Shown one piece after another: positions 26,744 through 34,690 of a stretch of DNA of 64,000 nucleotides. The first letter of the stretch is position 1. Each line of letters starts with the position of its first letter. Below the pieces are notes generated by a model. That model saw only the letters and a list, made by a program, of their open reading frames with translations, did not search any database and was not told the origin of the DNA. The DNA is taken from the NCBI RefSeq assembly GCF_024666525.1, contig NZ_CP088294.1, forward strand, positions 3,162,001 to 3,226,000, written 5' to 3'. The position numbers and the translations under genes were made by a program. The stretch comes from Pseudomonas sp. J452 (GTDB taxonomy: Bacteria > Pseudomonadota > Gammaproteobacteria > Pseudomonadales > Pseudomonadaceae).

Positions 26744-26862
26744 CGATGAATCTCCCGAACGCTTGTTTTTCTCCCGAGTGTAGTGCGTTAGCCAATATGC
26801 TCATAGCGCTATATCAGTTTCGACACTGAACTCATTGATTTGAAAAAAGTTTTGATTGAGGG

Positions 26863-26891
26863 TTGACGACCTCAAAGAGCATCCCTAGAAT
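26863..26891 (+). promoter_or_regulatory. Promoter of the tRNA-Glu/tRNA-Gly operon
   Basis: TTGACG (26863-26868), a 17-bp spacer and TAGAAT (26886-26891), followed by GCGCGCC, a GC-rich discriminator-like stretch typical of stringently controlled stable-RNA promoters. The first tRNA begins 75 bases later. Confidence 0.8.
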
Positions 26892-26965
26892 GCGCGCCAC
26901 TCCCAACGCAGAAGCGGAAACGCAGAGCGAAAGGAGCCGGAAAGCTGTTGTAAGCTCCGGGCCAC

Positions 26966-27041
26966 GTCCCCTTCGTCTAGTGGCCTAGGACACCGCCCTT
27001 TCACGGCGGTAACAGGGGTTCGAGTCCCCTAGGGGACGCCA
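26966..27041 (+). tRNA. tRNA-Glu (TTC)
   Basis: Complete 76-nt cloverleaf with an encoded CCA end. Acceptor GTCCCCT pairs with AGGGGAC, the anticodon loop CTTTCAC gives TTC (27000-27002), and the T-arm is GGGGTTCGAGTCCCC. Confidence 0.97.
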
Positions 27042-27046
27042 TATTT

Positions 27047-27122
<76 letters not shown>

Positions 27123-27129
27123 AATAAAC

Positions 27130-27160
27130 AAAAACGCCGCTCAATCGAGCGGCGTTTTTG
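27130..27160 (+). terminator. Terminator of the tRNA operon
   Basis: ACGCCGCTC-AATC-GAGCGGCGT with a trailing TTTTTG, immediately after tRNA-Gly. Confidence 0.9.
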
Positions 27161-27183
27161 TTTGCGCGTAATTCAGCACCATG

Positions 27184-27218
27184 AAAAAGGCCCGCCGGTC
27201 ATGCCGTGCGGGCCTTTT
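27184..27218 (-). terminator. Terminator of the PA2817-family gene
   Basis: AAAAGGCCCGC pairs with GCGGGCCTTTT; read on the minus strand it ends in a T run, 35-69 bases past the stop of the gene at 27253-27663. Confidence 0.8.
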
Positions 27219-27252
27219 CCGTTGGCGCCCCGGATGAACCGGGGCAGGGCTA

Positions 27253-27663
27253 TCAGTGCTTGGGGCTTTCCGGCGGCAGGGCCAGCAGCTGCTTTTCCTG
27301 GGTCCAGTCGAAGGGCTGGCCATTGGCCTCGGCTTCGTAGCGACGCTCGTCGAGGTTCTGGTACAGCTCGATTTCCTCGTCCGGCATGAAGTGCAGGCAG
27401 TCGCCACCGAAGAACCACAGCAGGTCGCGCGGCACCAGGTGGGCGATCTGCGGGTAGCGGTGGAAGATCTGGCTGATCAGGTCCTGGCCCAGGTACAGGC
27501 TGTTCTCCGGGTCTTTCGGCAGTTCCACCAGCAGTTCGTCATAGCGCTCGAGGAACAGGCCGTGGGTATCGTCTTCCACCAGTTCGGCTTCACCCAGGGC
27601 AACCAGGATGCCGCGCAGGTGGGCGAGCAGGGCGAGGTGGTGGTCGAGGTGGGAGGCAGCCAT
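27253..27663 (-). CDS. PA2817-family conserved hypothetical protein
   Basis: 136 residues, mostly helical and acidic: HHLALLAHLRGILVALGEAELVEDDTHGLFLERYDELLVELP, then QIFHRYPQIAHLVPRDLLWFFGGDCLHFMPDEEIELYQNLDERR. I recognise it as the small acidic protein family named after P. aeruginosa PA2817; no biochemical function is known to me. No signal peptide or membrane segment is seen, so it is cytoplasmic. It is transcribed alone with its own terminator. Confidence 0.8.
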   Translation of the reverse strand: MAASHLDHHLALLAHLRGILVALGEAELVEDDTHGLFLERYDELLVELPKDPENSLYLGQDLISQIFHRYPQIAHLVPRDLLWFFGGDCLHFMPDEEIELYQNLDERRYEAEANGQPFDWTQEKQLLALPPESPKH

Positions 27664-27861
27664 GGCAATGATCCTGATTGAAAACGAGCGCGGCAGTATA
27701 GGGCGCCAGGCGCCTGCTGTCCCGGCTTGCTGGTGAGCACTCTTCTATATAGGCAGCGGTTGTCGGGCCGACATGGCGACAAGGCCGGTGAGCTTGGCCG
27801 GATCGCCGCTTTCGCCGGGCCGATGCGCCGATAGACTGGGAGCGACTCCAGGGAGCGTGCC

Positions 27862-28536
27862 ATGCAGTCCTACCTTCAAGCCGGTCAGTTCATCGATAGC
27901 GAGCATCCATTGGTGGTCGAATTCGCCGAGGCCTGGTGCGGTACCAGCCTTGATCCGCGCGAGCAGGCGATCAGCCTGTACTACGCGGTGCGTGACCAGA
28001 TCCGCTACAACCCCTACAGCTTCAGTCGCGATCCCGAAACCCTGAAAGCCAGCCATGCGCTGGTCGCCGGCGAATCCTACTGCGTGCCCAAGGCGCTGCT
28101 GCTGGCGGCCTGCGCCCGGCATTGCGGCATCCCGGCCCGCATCGGTCTGGCCGATGTGCGCAATCACCTGTCCAGCCCGCGCCTGCTGCAGATCCTGCGT
28201 AGCGAAATATTCGCCATGCATGGCTACACCGAACTGCTGCTCGACGGGCGCTGGGTCAAGGCCACGCCGGCGTTCAACCTGGCCCTGTGCAAGGTGTTCA
28301 AGGTGGCGCCGCTGGAGTTCGATGGACGCACGGACAGTGTGTTCCACCCATTCAATCAGCAGGGCGAGCGCTACATGGAATACCTGGCCGATCACGGCCA
28401 GTTCGACGACCTGCCGGAGACGCTGTTCTTCAGCCATCTGCAGCACTGCTACCCGCACCTGTTCGCCGCCGATTCGGCGTTTCTCCGTGGCGATTTGCAG
28501 GCCGAAGTGGCCGCCATGCAGGCCATCGATAGTTAA
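27862..28536 (+). CDS. Transglutaminase-like cysteine protease-fold protein
   Basis: 224 residues. The transglutaminase core is seen: AISLYYAVRDQIRYNPY, the Cys motif ESYCVPKALLLAACARHCGIPAR with the presumed nucleophile in SYC, the His in MHGYTELLLDGRWVKATPAFN, and a DGR turn before it. Bacterial members are mostly peptidases or deamidases, with few proven substrates. There is no signal peptide, so it should act in the cytoplasm. It stands alone, with 151 bases before the ABC transporter genes. The real enzymatic activity is unknown. Confidence 0.85.
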   Translation: MQSYLQAGQFIDSEHPLVVEFAEAWCGTSLDPREQAISLYYAVRDQIRYNPYSFSRDPETLKASHALVAGESYCVPKALLLAACARHCGIPARIGLADVRNHLSSPRLLQILRSEIFAMHGYTELLLDGRWVKATPAFNLALCKVFKVAPLEFDGRTDSVFHPFNQQGERYMEYLADHGQFDDLPETLFFSHLQHCYPHLFAADSAFLRGDLQAEVAAMQAIDS

Positions 28537-28687
28537 CATCAGCATTCGCGACTTTTTTCTTGTGCCCAGGCTGGGTAGGGTGCAACTCCTGCAAGCTCCG
28601 AAGGCTCCGCTAACCTGAAACATCAGGTTGCAAACGTCGCGGCGCGCCCCTATCTAAGTCGTTCATTTCGCTGAGTACCTAGCCCTC

Positions 28688-29620
28688 ATGAGTTCCGCTC
28701 TGTCCATCCGGCAGCTGACCAAGACCTACGGCAATGGCTTCCAGGCCCTCAAGGGCATCGATCTGGAAGTGGCCGAAGGCGACTTCTTCGCCTTGCTCGG
28801 CCCCAATGGCGCCGGCAAGTCCACCACCATCGGCATTCTTTCCACCCTGGTGAACAAGAGCGGCGGCACGGTCGAGGTGTTCGGTCACGACCTCGATCGC
28901 GACCCTTCCGGCCTCAAGCGCTGCCTGGGCGTGGTGCCGCAGGAATTCAACTTCAGCCAGTTCGAGAAGGTCTTCGACATCGTCGTGACCCAGGCTGGCT
29001 ACTACGGCATCCCGCTGAAAGTGGCCAAGGAACGCGCCGAGCAGTACCTCAACCAGCTCGGCCTGTGGGACAAGCACGACGTGCCCGCACGCATGCTCTC
29101 TGGCGGCATGAAGCGCCGCCTGATGATTGCCCGCGCGCTGGTCCACGAGCCGCGCCTGCTGATTCTCGACGAGCCCACCGCCGGGGTGGACATCGAGTTG
29201 CGCCGCTCGATGTGGAGTTTCCTCAGCGAGCTGAACCAGAAGGGCATCACCATCATCCTCACCACCCACTACCTGGAGGAGGCCGAGCAGCTCTGTCGCC
29301 ACATCGGCATCATCGACCACGGCAGCATCGTCGAGAACACCAGCATGAAGGCGCTGCTCAAGACCCTGCACGTGGAGACCTTCCTCCTCGACCTCAAGGA
29401 GGCGCAACTGGTGGCGCCGCAACTGCTGGGCTACCCGGCGACCCTGGTCGACCCGCACACCCTGGAAGTACAGGTGGAAAAAGACCTCGGCATCACCGAG
29501 CTGTTCCGCCAGCTGGCGGCGCAGAAGGTCGAGGTACTGAGCCTGCGCAACAAGAGCAATCGCCTGGAGGAACTGTTCGTTTCCCTGGTGGAGAAGAATC
29601 TGGCCAAGGTGGCGAAATGA
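28688..29620 (+). CDS. yadG: ABC transporter ATP-binding protein (YadG-like)
   Basis: 310 residues. Walker A GPNGAGKST at about 39-47, Q-loop QEFNF, signature LSGGMKRRLMIARAL, Walker B LLILDEPTAGVD and the switch His in TTHYLEEAE are all intact. The C-terminal roughly 80 residues form the extension typical of drug/lipid exporters of the ABC-2 type. It pairs with the permease that follows (ATGA overlap) to make an exporter in the inner membrane. The E. coli homologue YadGH has no firm substrate. A matching ABC pair lies close to copRS in P. aeruginosa as I recall. Confidence 0.9.
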   Translation: MSSALSIRQLTKTYGNGFQALKGIDLEVAEGDFFALLGPNGAGKSTTIGILSTLVNKSGGTVEVFGHDLDRDPSGLKRCLGVVPQEFNFSQFEKVFDIVVTQAGYYGIPLKVAKERAEQYLNQLGLWDKHDVPARMLSGGMKRRLMIARALVHEPRLLILDEPTAGVDIELRRSMWSFLSELNQKGITIILTTHYLEEAEQLCRHIGIIDHGSIVENTSMKALLKTLHVETFLLDLKEAQLVAPQLLGYPATLVDPHTLEVQVEKDLGITELFRQLAAQKVEVLSLRNKSNRLEELFVSLVEKNLAKVAK

Positions 29621-30396
29621 GTCCCGAACTGCGTTCCAACCTGATCGCCCTGCAGACCATCGTCGTCCGCGAGGTGCGCCGCTTCACCCGTATCTGGGCG
29701 CAGACCCTGCTGCCGCCGGCGATCACCATGGCCCTGTACTTCGTCATCTTCGGCCGGCTGATCGGCAGCCAGGTCGGCGATGTCGGCCAGTACAGCTACA
29801 TGGAGTTCATCGTGCCGGGGCTGATCATGATGTCGGTGATCACCAACTCCTACAGCAACGTGGTGTCGAGCTTCTTCAGCAGCAAGTTCCAGCGCAATAT
29901 CGAGGAGCTGCTGGTGTCGCCGGTGTCGCCGCACACCATCCTCATCGGCTATGTCGTGGGCGGCATGCTGCGTGGCCTGGCGGTGGCCTTTATCGTCACC
30001 CTGCTGTCGCTGTTCTTCACCGACCTGCAGGTGCACCACCTGGGCGTGACCGTGCTGGTGATCATCCTCACCGCGATCACCTTCGCCCTCGGCGGTTTCA
30101 TCAACGCGGTGTACGCGCGCAACTTCGACGACATCTCGATCATCCCGACCTTCGTGCTGACGCCGCTGACCTACCTGGGCGGGGTGTTCTACTCGATCAG
30201 CCTGCTGCCGCCGTTCTGGCAGACGGTGTCGCTGGCCAACCCCATCCTGCACATGGTCAATGCCTTCCGCTACGGCATCCTCGGCGTCTCCGACATCAAT
30301 ATCGGCGTCGCCATCGGCATGATGGTGCTGGCCAGCAGCGTGCTCTACATCGTCTGCATTCGCCTGTTGCAGAGCGGCCGGGGCATGCGTCAGTAG
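29617..30396 (+). CDS. yadH: ABC-2 type permease (YadH-like)
   Basis: 259 residues from the ATG at 29617 that overlaps the ATPase stop. Six hydrophobic segments, with the ABC-2 signature region (FQRNIEELLVSPVSPHTILIGYVVGGMLRG) and TPLTYLGGVFYSISLLPPFWQTVSLANP before the last helices. It forms the channel for the YadG ATPase. The substrate is unknown; relatives export polysaccharides, drugs or lipids. The pair is not linked to the RND genes by overlap: an 82-bp gap with its own start follows. Confidence 0.9.
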   Translation: MSPELRSNLIALQTIVVREVRRFTRIWAQTLLPPAITMALYFVIFGRLIGSQVGDVGQYSYMEFIVPGLIMMSVITNSYSNVVSSFFSSKFQRNIEELLVSPVSPHTILIGYVVGGMLRGLAVAFIVTLLSLFFTDLQVHHLGVTVLVIILTAITFALGGFINAVYARNFDDISIIPTFVLTPLTYLGGVFYSISLLPPFWQTVSLANPILHMVNAFRYGILGVSDINIGVAIGMMVLASSVLYIVCIRLLQSGRGMRQ

Positions 30397-30478
30397 TATA
30401 TGAAGTAACACTTTCGGCGGTCGGCAGCTGGCGCAACCGCCGTTAGACTCGACCGCCTGGACAACAAGAGGTCGATCG

Positions 30479-31504
30479 ATGTCTTCCCGCCGCCACGCCT
30501 TGCTGCTCACCTGTGTTATCGCCTGCAGTCCGCTCCCCGCACTGGCCGAGCAGGCACCGCTGGTGGAAGTGGTGCAACCCGAGCGGACGCTGGTGCGCGA
30601 TGAGCTGATCACTTTCGGTTCGCTGCGCTCCGACGAGTCGACCGTGATCCGCCCCGAGCTGGGCGGGCGCCTGGCGGCCGTGCATTTCCGCGAGGGCGAG
30701 GCGGTCAAGGCCGGCGAGCTGCTGGTCAGCCTGGACGATGCCATCGCTCGTGCCGAGCTGGCCCAGGCCCAGGCCAATCTCGATCTGGCGGAAAAGAGCT
30801 TCCAGCGCACCCAGCTGCTGTTCAAGCGCGGCGCCAGCAACGCCCAGGCCCAGGACGAGGCGCAATCCCAGCAGCAGGCCGCCCGTGCCAGCCTGGCCCT
30901 GGCCCAGGCGCGTCTGGACAAGACGCAGATCCGCGCGCCCTATGACGGTGTGCTCGGCCTGCGCCAGGTCAGCGTCGGTGACTACCTGAGCGCCGGCCAG
31001 GACCTGGTCAACCTGGAGGTGCTCGACCCGCTCAAGGTGGATTTCCGCATCCCGCAGAAGGCGGTCAGCCAGGTGCGTCTCGGCCAGGCCATCGAGCTGA
31101 GCCTGGATGCCTACCCCGGCGAGCGCTTCAAGGGCACGATCACCGCCCTCAACCCGCGCCTGGACGAAGTGGGCCGCAGCCAGGCCATCCGCGCCCGGGT
31201 CGACAATCAGGACCAGCGCCTCAAGCCCGGCCAGTTCGTCAAGGTCTCGGTGATCCTCGCCGAGCGCCCGCAGGCCCTGCTGATTCCCGAGGAAGCGGTG
31301 ATGCCCATGGGCCAGCTGCTGTTCGTCAACCTGGTGGTAGACGGCAAGGTCGAGCGCCGGCAGATCCGCATAGGCCAGCGCCTGCGCGGCAAGGCCGAGG
31401 TGGTGGAAGGCCTGCAGGGTGACGAGACGCTGATCAGCGCCGGCTGGCAGAAAGTCGCGCCGGGCCGCGAGGTACGCACGGTCAAGCGCGGGGAGGGCGT
31501 ATGA
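30479..31504 (+). CDS. RND efflux periplasmic adaptor (membrane fusion protein)
   Basis: 341 residues. Sec signal peptide (MSSRRHALLLTCVIACSPLPALA), then the HlyD-like order: beta-barrel strand with GGRLAAVHFREGEAVKAGELLVSLDD (lipoyl half), a coiled-coil hairpin rich in Ala and Gln, the second lipoyl half APYDGVLGLRQVSVGDYLSAGQDLV, and the beta-barrel and membrane-proximal domains. It links the inner-membrane pump to an outer-membrane channel. It overlaps the pump gene by 4 nt. No outer-membrane factor gene follows, so a TolC/OprM-like partner encoded elsewhere is needed. Confidence 0.93.
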   Translation: MSSRRHALLLTCVIACSPLPALAEQAPLVEVVQPERTLVRDELITFGSLRSDESTVIRPELGGRLAAVHFREGEAVKAGELLVSLDDAIARAELAQAQANLDLAEKSFQRTQLLFKRGASNAQAQDEAQSQQQAARASLALAQARLDKTQIRAPYDGVLGLRQVSVGDYLSAGQDLVNLEVLDPLKVDFRIPQKAVSQVRLGQAIELSLDAYPGERFKGTITALNPRLDEVGRSQAIRARVDNQDQRLKPGQFVKVSVILAERPQALLIPEEAVMPMGQLLFVNLVVDGKVERRQIRIGQRLRGKAEVVEGLQGDETLISAGWQKVAPGREVRTVKRGEGV

Positions 31505-34500
31505 CCCTCTCGGATATCTGCATCCGCCGGCCGGTGTTCGCCACCGTGCTGTCACTGATCATCGTCCTGCTCGGCCTGATGGCCTACCAGCGCCTGGCCG
31601 TGCGCGAGTACCCGAACATCGACGTGCCGATCGTCACGGTCAACGTCATCTACCCCGGCGCCAGTCCGGAGATCATGGAATCCCAGGTCGCCCAGCCGAT
31701 CGAGGATGTGCTGTCCGGCATCGAGGGCCTGGATTTCGTCAGCTCCATCAGCCGCTCGGAAAACACCCAGATCACCGCGCAGTTCCGCCTCGGCAGCAAC
31801 TCCGACGAGGCCGCCAACGACGTGCGTGACCGCCTCGGCCGGGTGCGCAGCCTGCTGCCGGACGAGATCGACGAACCGCTGGTGCAGAAGGTCGAGGCCG
31901 ACGCCCAGCCGGTGATCTGGCTGGCGTTCTACAGCGAGCGCTTCTCCGCCATGGAGATCACCGATGTGCTGGAGCGGGTGGTGCAGGACCGCCTGCAGAG
32001 CATTCCCGGCGTCTCCGAAGTGCAGATCCGTGGCGCGCGCACCTTCGCCATGCGCATCTGGCTCGACCCGGAGAAGCTGGCCGCCCACGACCTCACCGTG
32101 CAGGACGTGGAAGATGCCCTGCGCCGGCAGAACGTGGAGATTCCGGCCGGGCGCATCGAGTCGGTGCAGCGCGAGTTTTCCGTGCTCTCGGAAACCGACC
32201 TGAAAACCCCGGACGACTTCAACAAGATCATCCTCGACGATTCGCGCGGCTACCTGCTGCGCTTGTCCGATGTCGGCCATGCCGAAATCGGCGCCGCCGA
32301 CGAGCGCACCGTGGTGCGTTTCAACGGCAAGCCGGCGGTGTCCATGGGCCTGGTCAAGCAGGCCACGGCCAACCCGCTGGAGATTTCCGATGGCCTCAAC
32401 GAGGCCATGCCCGAGGTGCGCAAGCTGCTGCCAGAAGGCATGCAGATGGCGGTGGCCAACGACAACTCGCTGTTCATCCGCGAGTCGATCAGCAACGTCT
32501 ACACCACCATCTGGGAAGCGGTGCTGCTGGTCATCCTGATCATCTTCCTGTTCCTCCGCTCGCTGCGCGCCACTCTGATTCCGCTGGTGACCATCCCGGT
32601 GTCGCTGATCGGTGCCTGCGCGCTGATGATGCTGATGGGTTTCACCCTCAATACCCTGACCCTGCTGGCCATGGTCCTGGCCATCGGCCTGGTGGTGGAC
32701 GATGCCATCGTCGTGCTGGAGAACATCCACCGGCATATCGAGCAGGGCATGAAGCCGATGCAGGCAGCCTTCGTCGGCAGCCGCGAAATCGCCTTCGCGG
32801 TGATCGCCATGACCCTGACCCTGGCCGCCGTGTACGCGCCGATCGGCTTCATGCAGGGCACCTCCGGCAAGCTGTTCACCGAGTTTGCCTGGACCCTGGC
32901 CGGCGCCGTGCTGGTGTCCGGCTTCGTCGCCCTGACCCTGTCGCCGATGATGTGCGGCCACTTGCTCAAGGCCCATCAGCCGCAGCAGCAACACAGCCGC
33001 GTCTACAACCTGATCGAAGGCTTCTTGCATAACCTCACCTACAGCTACCGCCACGGCCTGGAACGGGTGCTGCGCGCCTGGTGGCTGGTGGTTGCGCTGC
33101 TGCTGGGCATCCTGTTGCTGTGCGCCTGGCTGTTCGGCAGCCTGCGCAGCGAGCTGGCGCCGACCGAAGACACCGGCACCATCGTCGGCTCGATCAACGG
33201 CCCGGACGGTGCCACGGTCGGCTACACCAGCCGCTACGCCAAGCAACTGGAAGCCGCCTACGACGCGGTGCCGGAAACTAACCGCTACATGGTCATCGTC
33301 GGCTTCCCCACGGTGGCCCAGGGCCTGTCGTTCATGAAGCTGGAGGACTGGGACAAACGTGAGCGCAGCCAGTTCGAGATCCGTGACGAACTGCTGCCCA
33401 AGCTGCAGGACATCCCCGGCGTGCGCGCTTTCCCGATCAACCGCCCGCCGCTGGGGCAGAGCGCGCGTAACCAGCCGGTCAACTTCGTCATTCGCTCCTC
33501 GCTGGAGTACGCCGAGCTGCAGCAGTACGTCGACCAGCTGCTGGCCGAAGTGCGCGGTTATCCGGGGCTGGAGAGCCTGGACACCGACCTCAAGCTGAAC
33601 ACCCCGCAGCTCAAAGTTACGGTCAACCGCGAGCAGGCGGTGGCGGTGGGCACCGACGTGGCCACCATCGGCCGCAGCATGGAGAGCCTGTTCGGCAGCC
33701 GCCAGGTAACGCGCTTCAAGCAGAACGGCGAGCAGTACGACGTGCTGGTGCAGCTGCAGGGTGTGGATCGCAGCAACCCCGAGGACCTCAACCGCGTCTA
33801 CGTGCGCGGGCGCAATGACAACATGGTGCAGCTGTCCAACCTGATCGAAGTACGCGAGACCGTGGCGCCGCGCGAGCTCAACCACTTCAACCAGCTGCGC
33901 GCGGTGACGGTGACCGCCAACGTCGGCTCCGGCTACACCCTCGGCGAGGCACTCGATCACCTGGAAGAGAAGGCCCGGGCGATCTTCCCGCCCGAGACCC
34001 AGTTCGATTACACCGGCACCTCGCGCGACTTCAAGGACTCCAGCAGCGGCGTGGCGCTGATCTTCGTACTGGCGCTGGTGTTCATCTACTTGGTGCTGGC
34101 GGCGCAGTTCGAGAGCTTCCTTGATCCGCTGATCATCCTGCTCAGCGTGCCGCTGTCGATGGCCGGCGCCTTGCTGGCGCTCAAGCTGTTCGGCGGCACG
34201 TTGAACATCTACTCGCAGGTCGGCCTGGTGACCCTGATCGGCCTGATCACCAAACACGGCATCCTCATCGTCGAATTCGCCAACCACCTGCTGCGCGAGG
34301 GCAGGGCGCTACACGAGGCGGTGATGGAAGCAGCGGTGCAGCGCCTGCGGCCGATCCTGATGACCACCGGCGCCATGGTGCTCGGCTCGCTGCCGCTGGC
34401 CATCGCCACGGGCGCTGGCGCCGAGAGCCGCCAGCAGATCGGCATGGTCATCGTCGGCGGCCTGCTGGTGGGCACCTTCTTCACCCTGTTCGTGGTGCCG

Positions 34501-34569
34501 ACGCTGTACAGCTTGCTGCGGCGCTGGAAGCCGCTTGAGGTGGGGCAGGGTGAGGTGGGGTTGGCTTAG
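31501..34569 (+). CDS. RND efflux transporter, HAE1-type inner-membrane pump
   Basis: 1,022 residues, a full-length RND permease. It begins MTLSDICIRRPVFATVLSL; the first periplasmic loop starts PNIDVPIVTVNVIYPGASPEIME; helix 4 carries LAIGLVVDDAIVVLENIHRHIEQG with the proton-relay Asp pair, and helix 10 the partner Lys in LIGLITKHGILIVEFANHLL. Twelve membrane helices and two large loops are inferred. It most resembles MexI/VexF-like drug pumps. The substrate cannot be told, and no regulator is adjacent. The gene is GC-rich; its stop is 121 bases before the GC-poorer SIR2 gene. Confidence 0.93.
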   Translation: MTLSDICIRRPVFATVLSLIIVLLGLMAYQRLAVREYPNIDVPIVTVNVIYPGASPEIMESQVAQPIEDVLSGIEGLDFVSSISRSENTQITAQFRLGSNSDEAANDVRDRLGRVRSLLPDEIDEPLVQKVEADAQPVIWLAFYSERFSAMEITDVLERVVQDRLQSIPGVSEVQIRGARTFAMRIWLDPEKLAAHDLTVQDVEDALRRQNVEIPAGRIESVQREFSVLSETDLKTPDDFNKIILDDSRGYLLRLSDVGHAEIGAADERTVVRFNGKPAVSMGLVKQATANPLEISDGLNEAMPEVRKLLPEGMQMAVANDNSLFIRESISNVYTTIWEAVLLVILIIFLFLRSLRATLIPLVTIPVSLIGACALMMLMGFTLNTLTLLAMVLAIGLVVDDAIVVLENIHRHIEQGMKPMQAAFVGSREIAFAVIAMTLTLAAVYAPIGFMQGTSGKLFTEFAWTLAGAVLVSGFVALTLSPMMCGHLLKAHQPQQQHSRVYNLIEGFLHNLTYSYRHGLERVLRAWWLVVALLLGILLLCAWLFGSLRSELAPTEDTGTIVGSINGPDGATVGYTSRYAKQLEAAYDAVPETNRYMVIVGFPTVAQGLSFMKLEDWDKRERSQFEIRDELLPKLQDIPGVRAFPINRPPLGQSARNQPVNFVIRSSLEYAELQQYVDQLLAEVRGYPGLESLDTDLKLNTPQLKVTVNREQAVAVGTDVATIGRSMESLFGSRQVTRFKQNGEQYDVLVQLQGVDRSNPEDLNRVYVRGRNDNMVQLSNLIEVRETVAPRELNHFNQLRAVTVTANVGSGYTLGEALDHLEEKARAIFPPETQFDYTGTSRDFKDSSSGVALIFVLALVFIYLVLAAQFESFLDPLIILLSVPLSMAGALLALKLFGGTLNIYSQVGLVTLIGLITKHGILIVEFANHLLREGRALHEAVMEAAVQRLRPILMTTGAMVLGSLPLAIATGAGAESRQQIGMVIVGGLLVGTFFTLFVVPTLYSLLRRWKPLEVGQGEVGLA

Positions 34570-34690
34570 GGTGTTTGCGGGCTGGGCGGTCGGTAGCTGC
34601 CGGCCATATAGCGGCTACTCTGCCCGGTATATAAATCTGTCCCCTCTTCCCGGCAGAATAGTCTACGAACAGCATTGATAAATTGAGCTC

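Noticed and set aside
31552..34287. 911-codon minus-strand frame opposite the RND pump
   Set aside because: Antisense shadow; the pump on the plus strand has all family motifs.
34621..34690. Promoter or toxin-antitoxin partner before the SIR2 gene
   Set aside because: The AT-rich TATATAAA stretch is suggestive, but no paired -35 or small ORF with a ribosome site could be supported.
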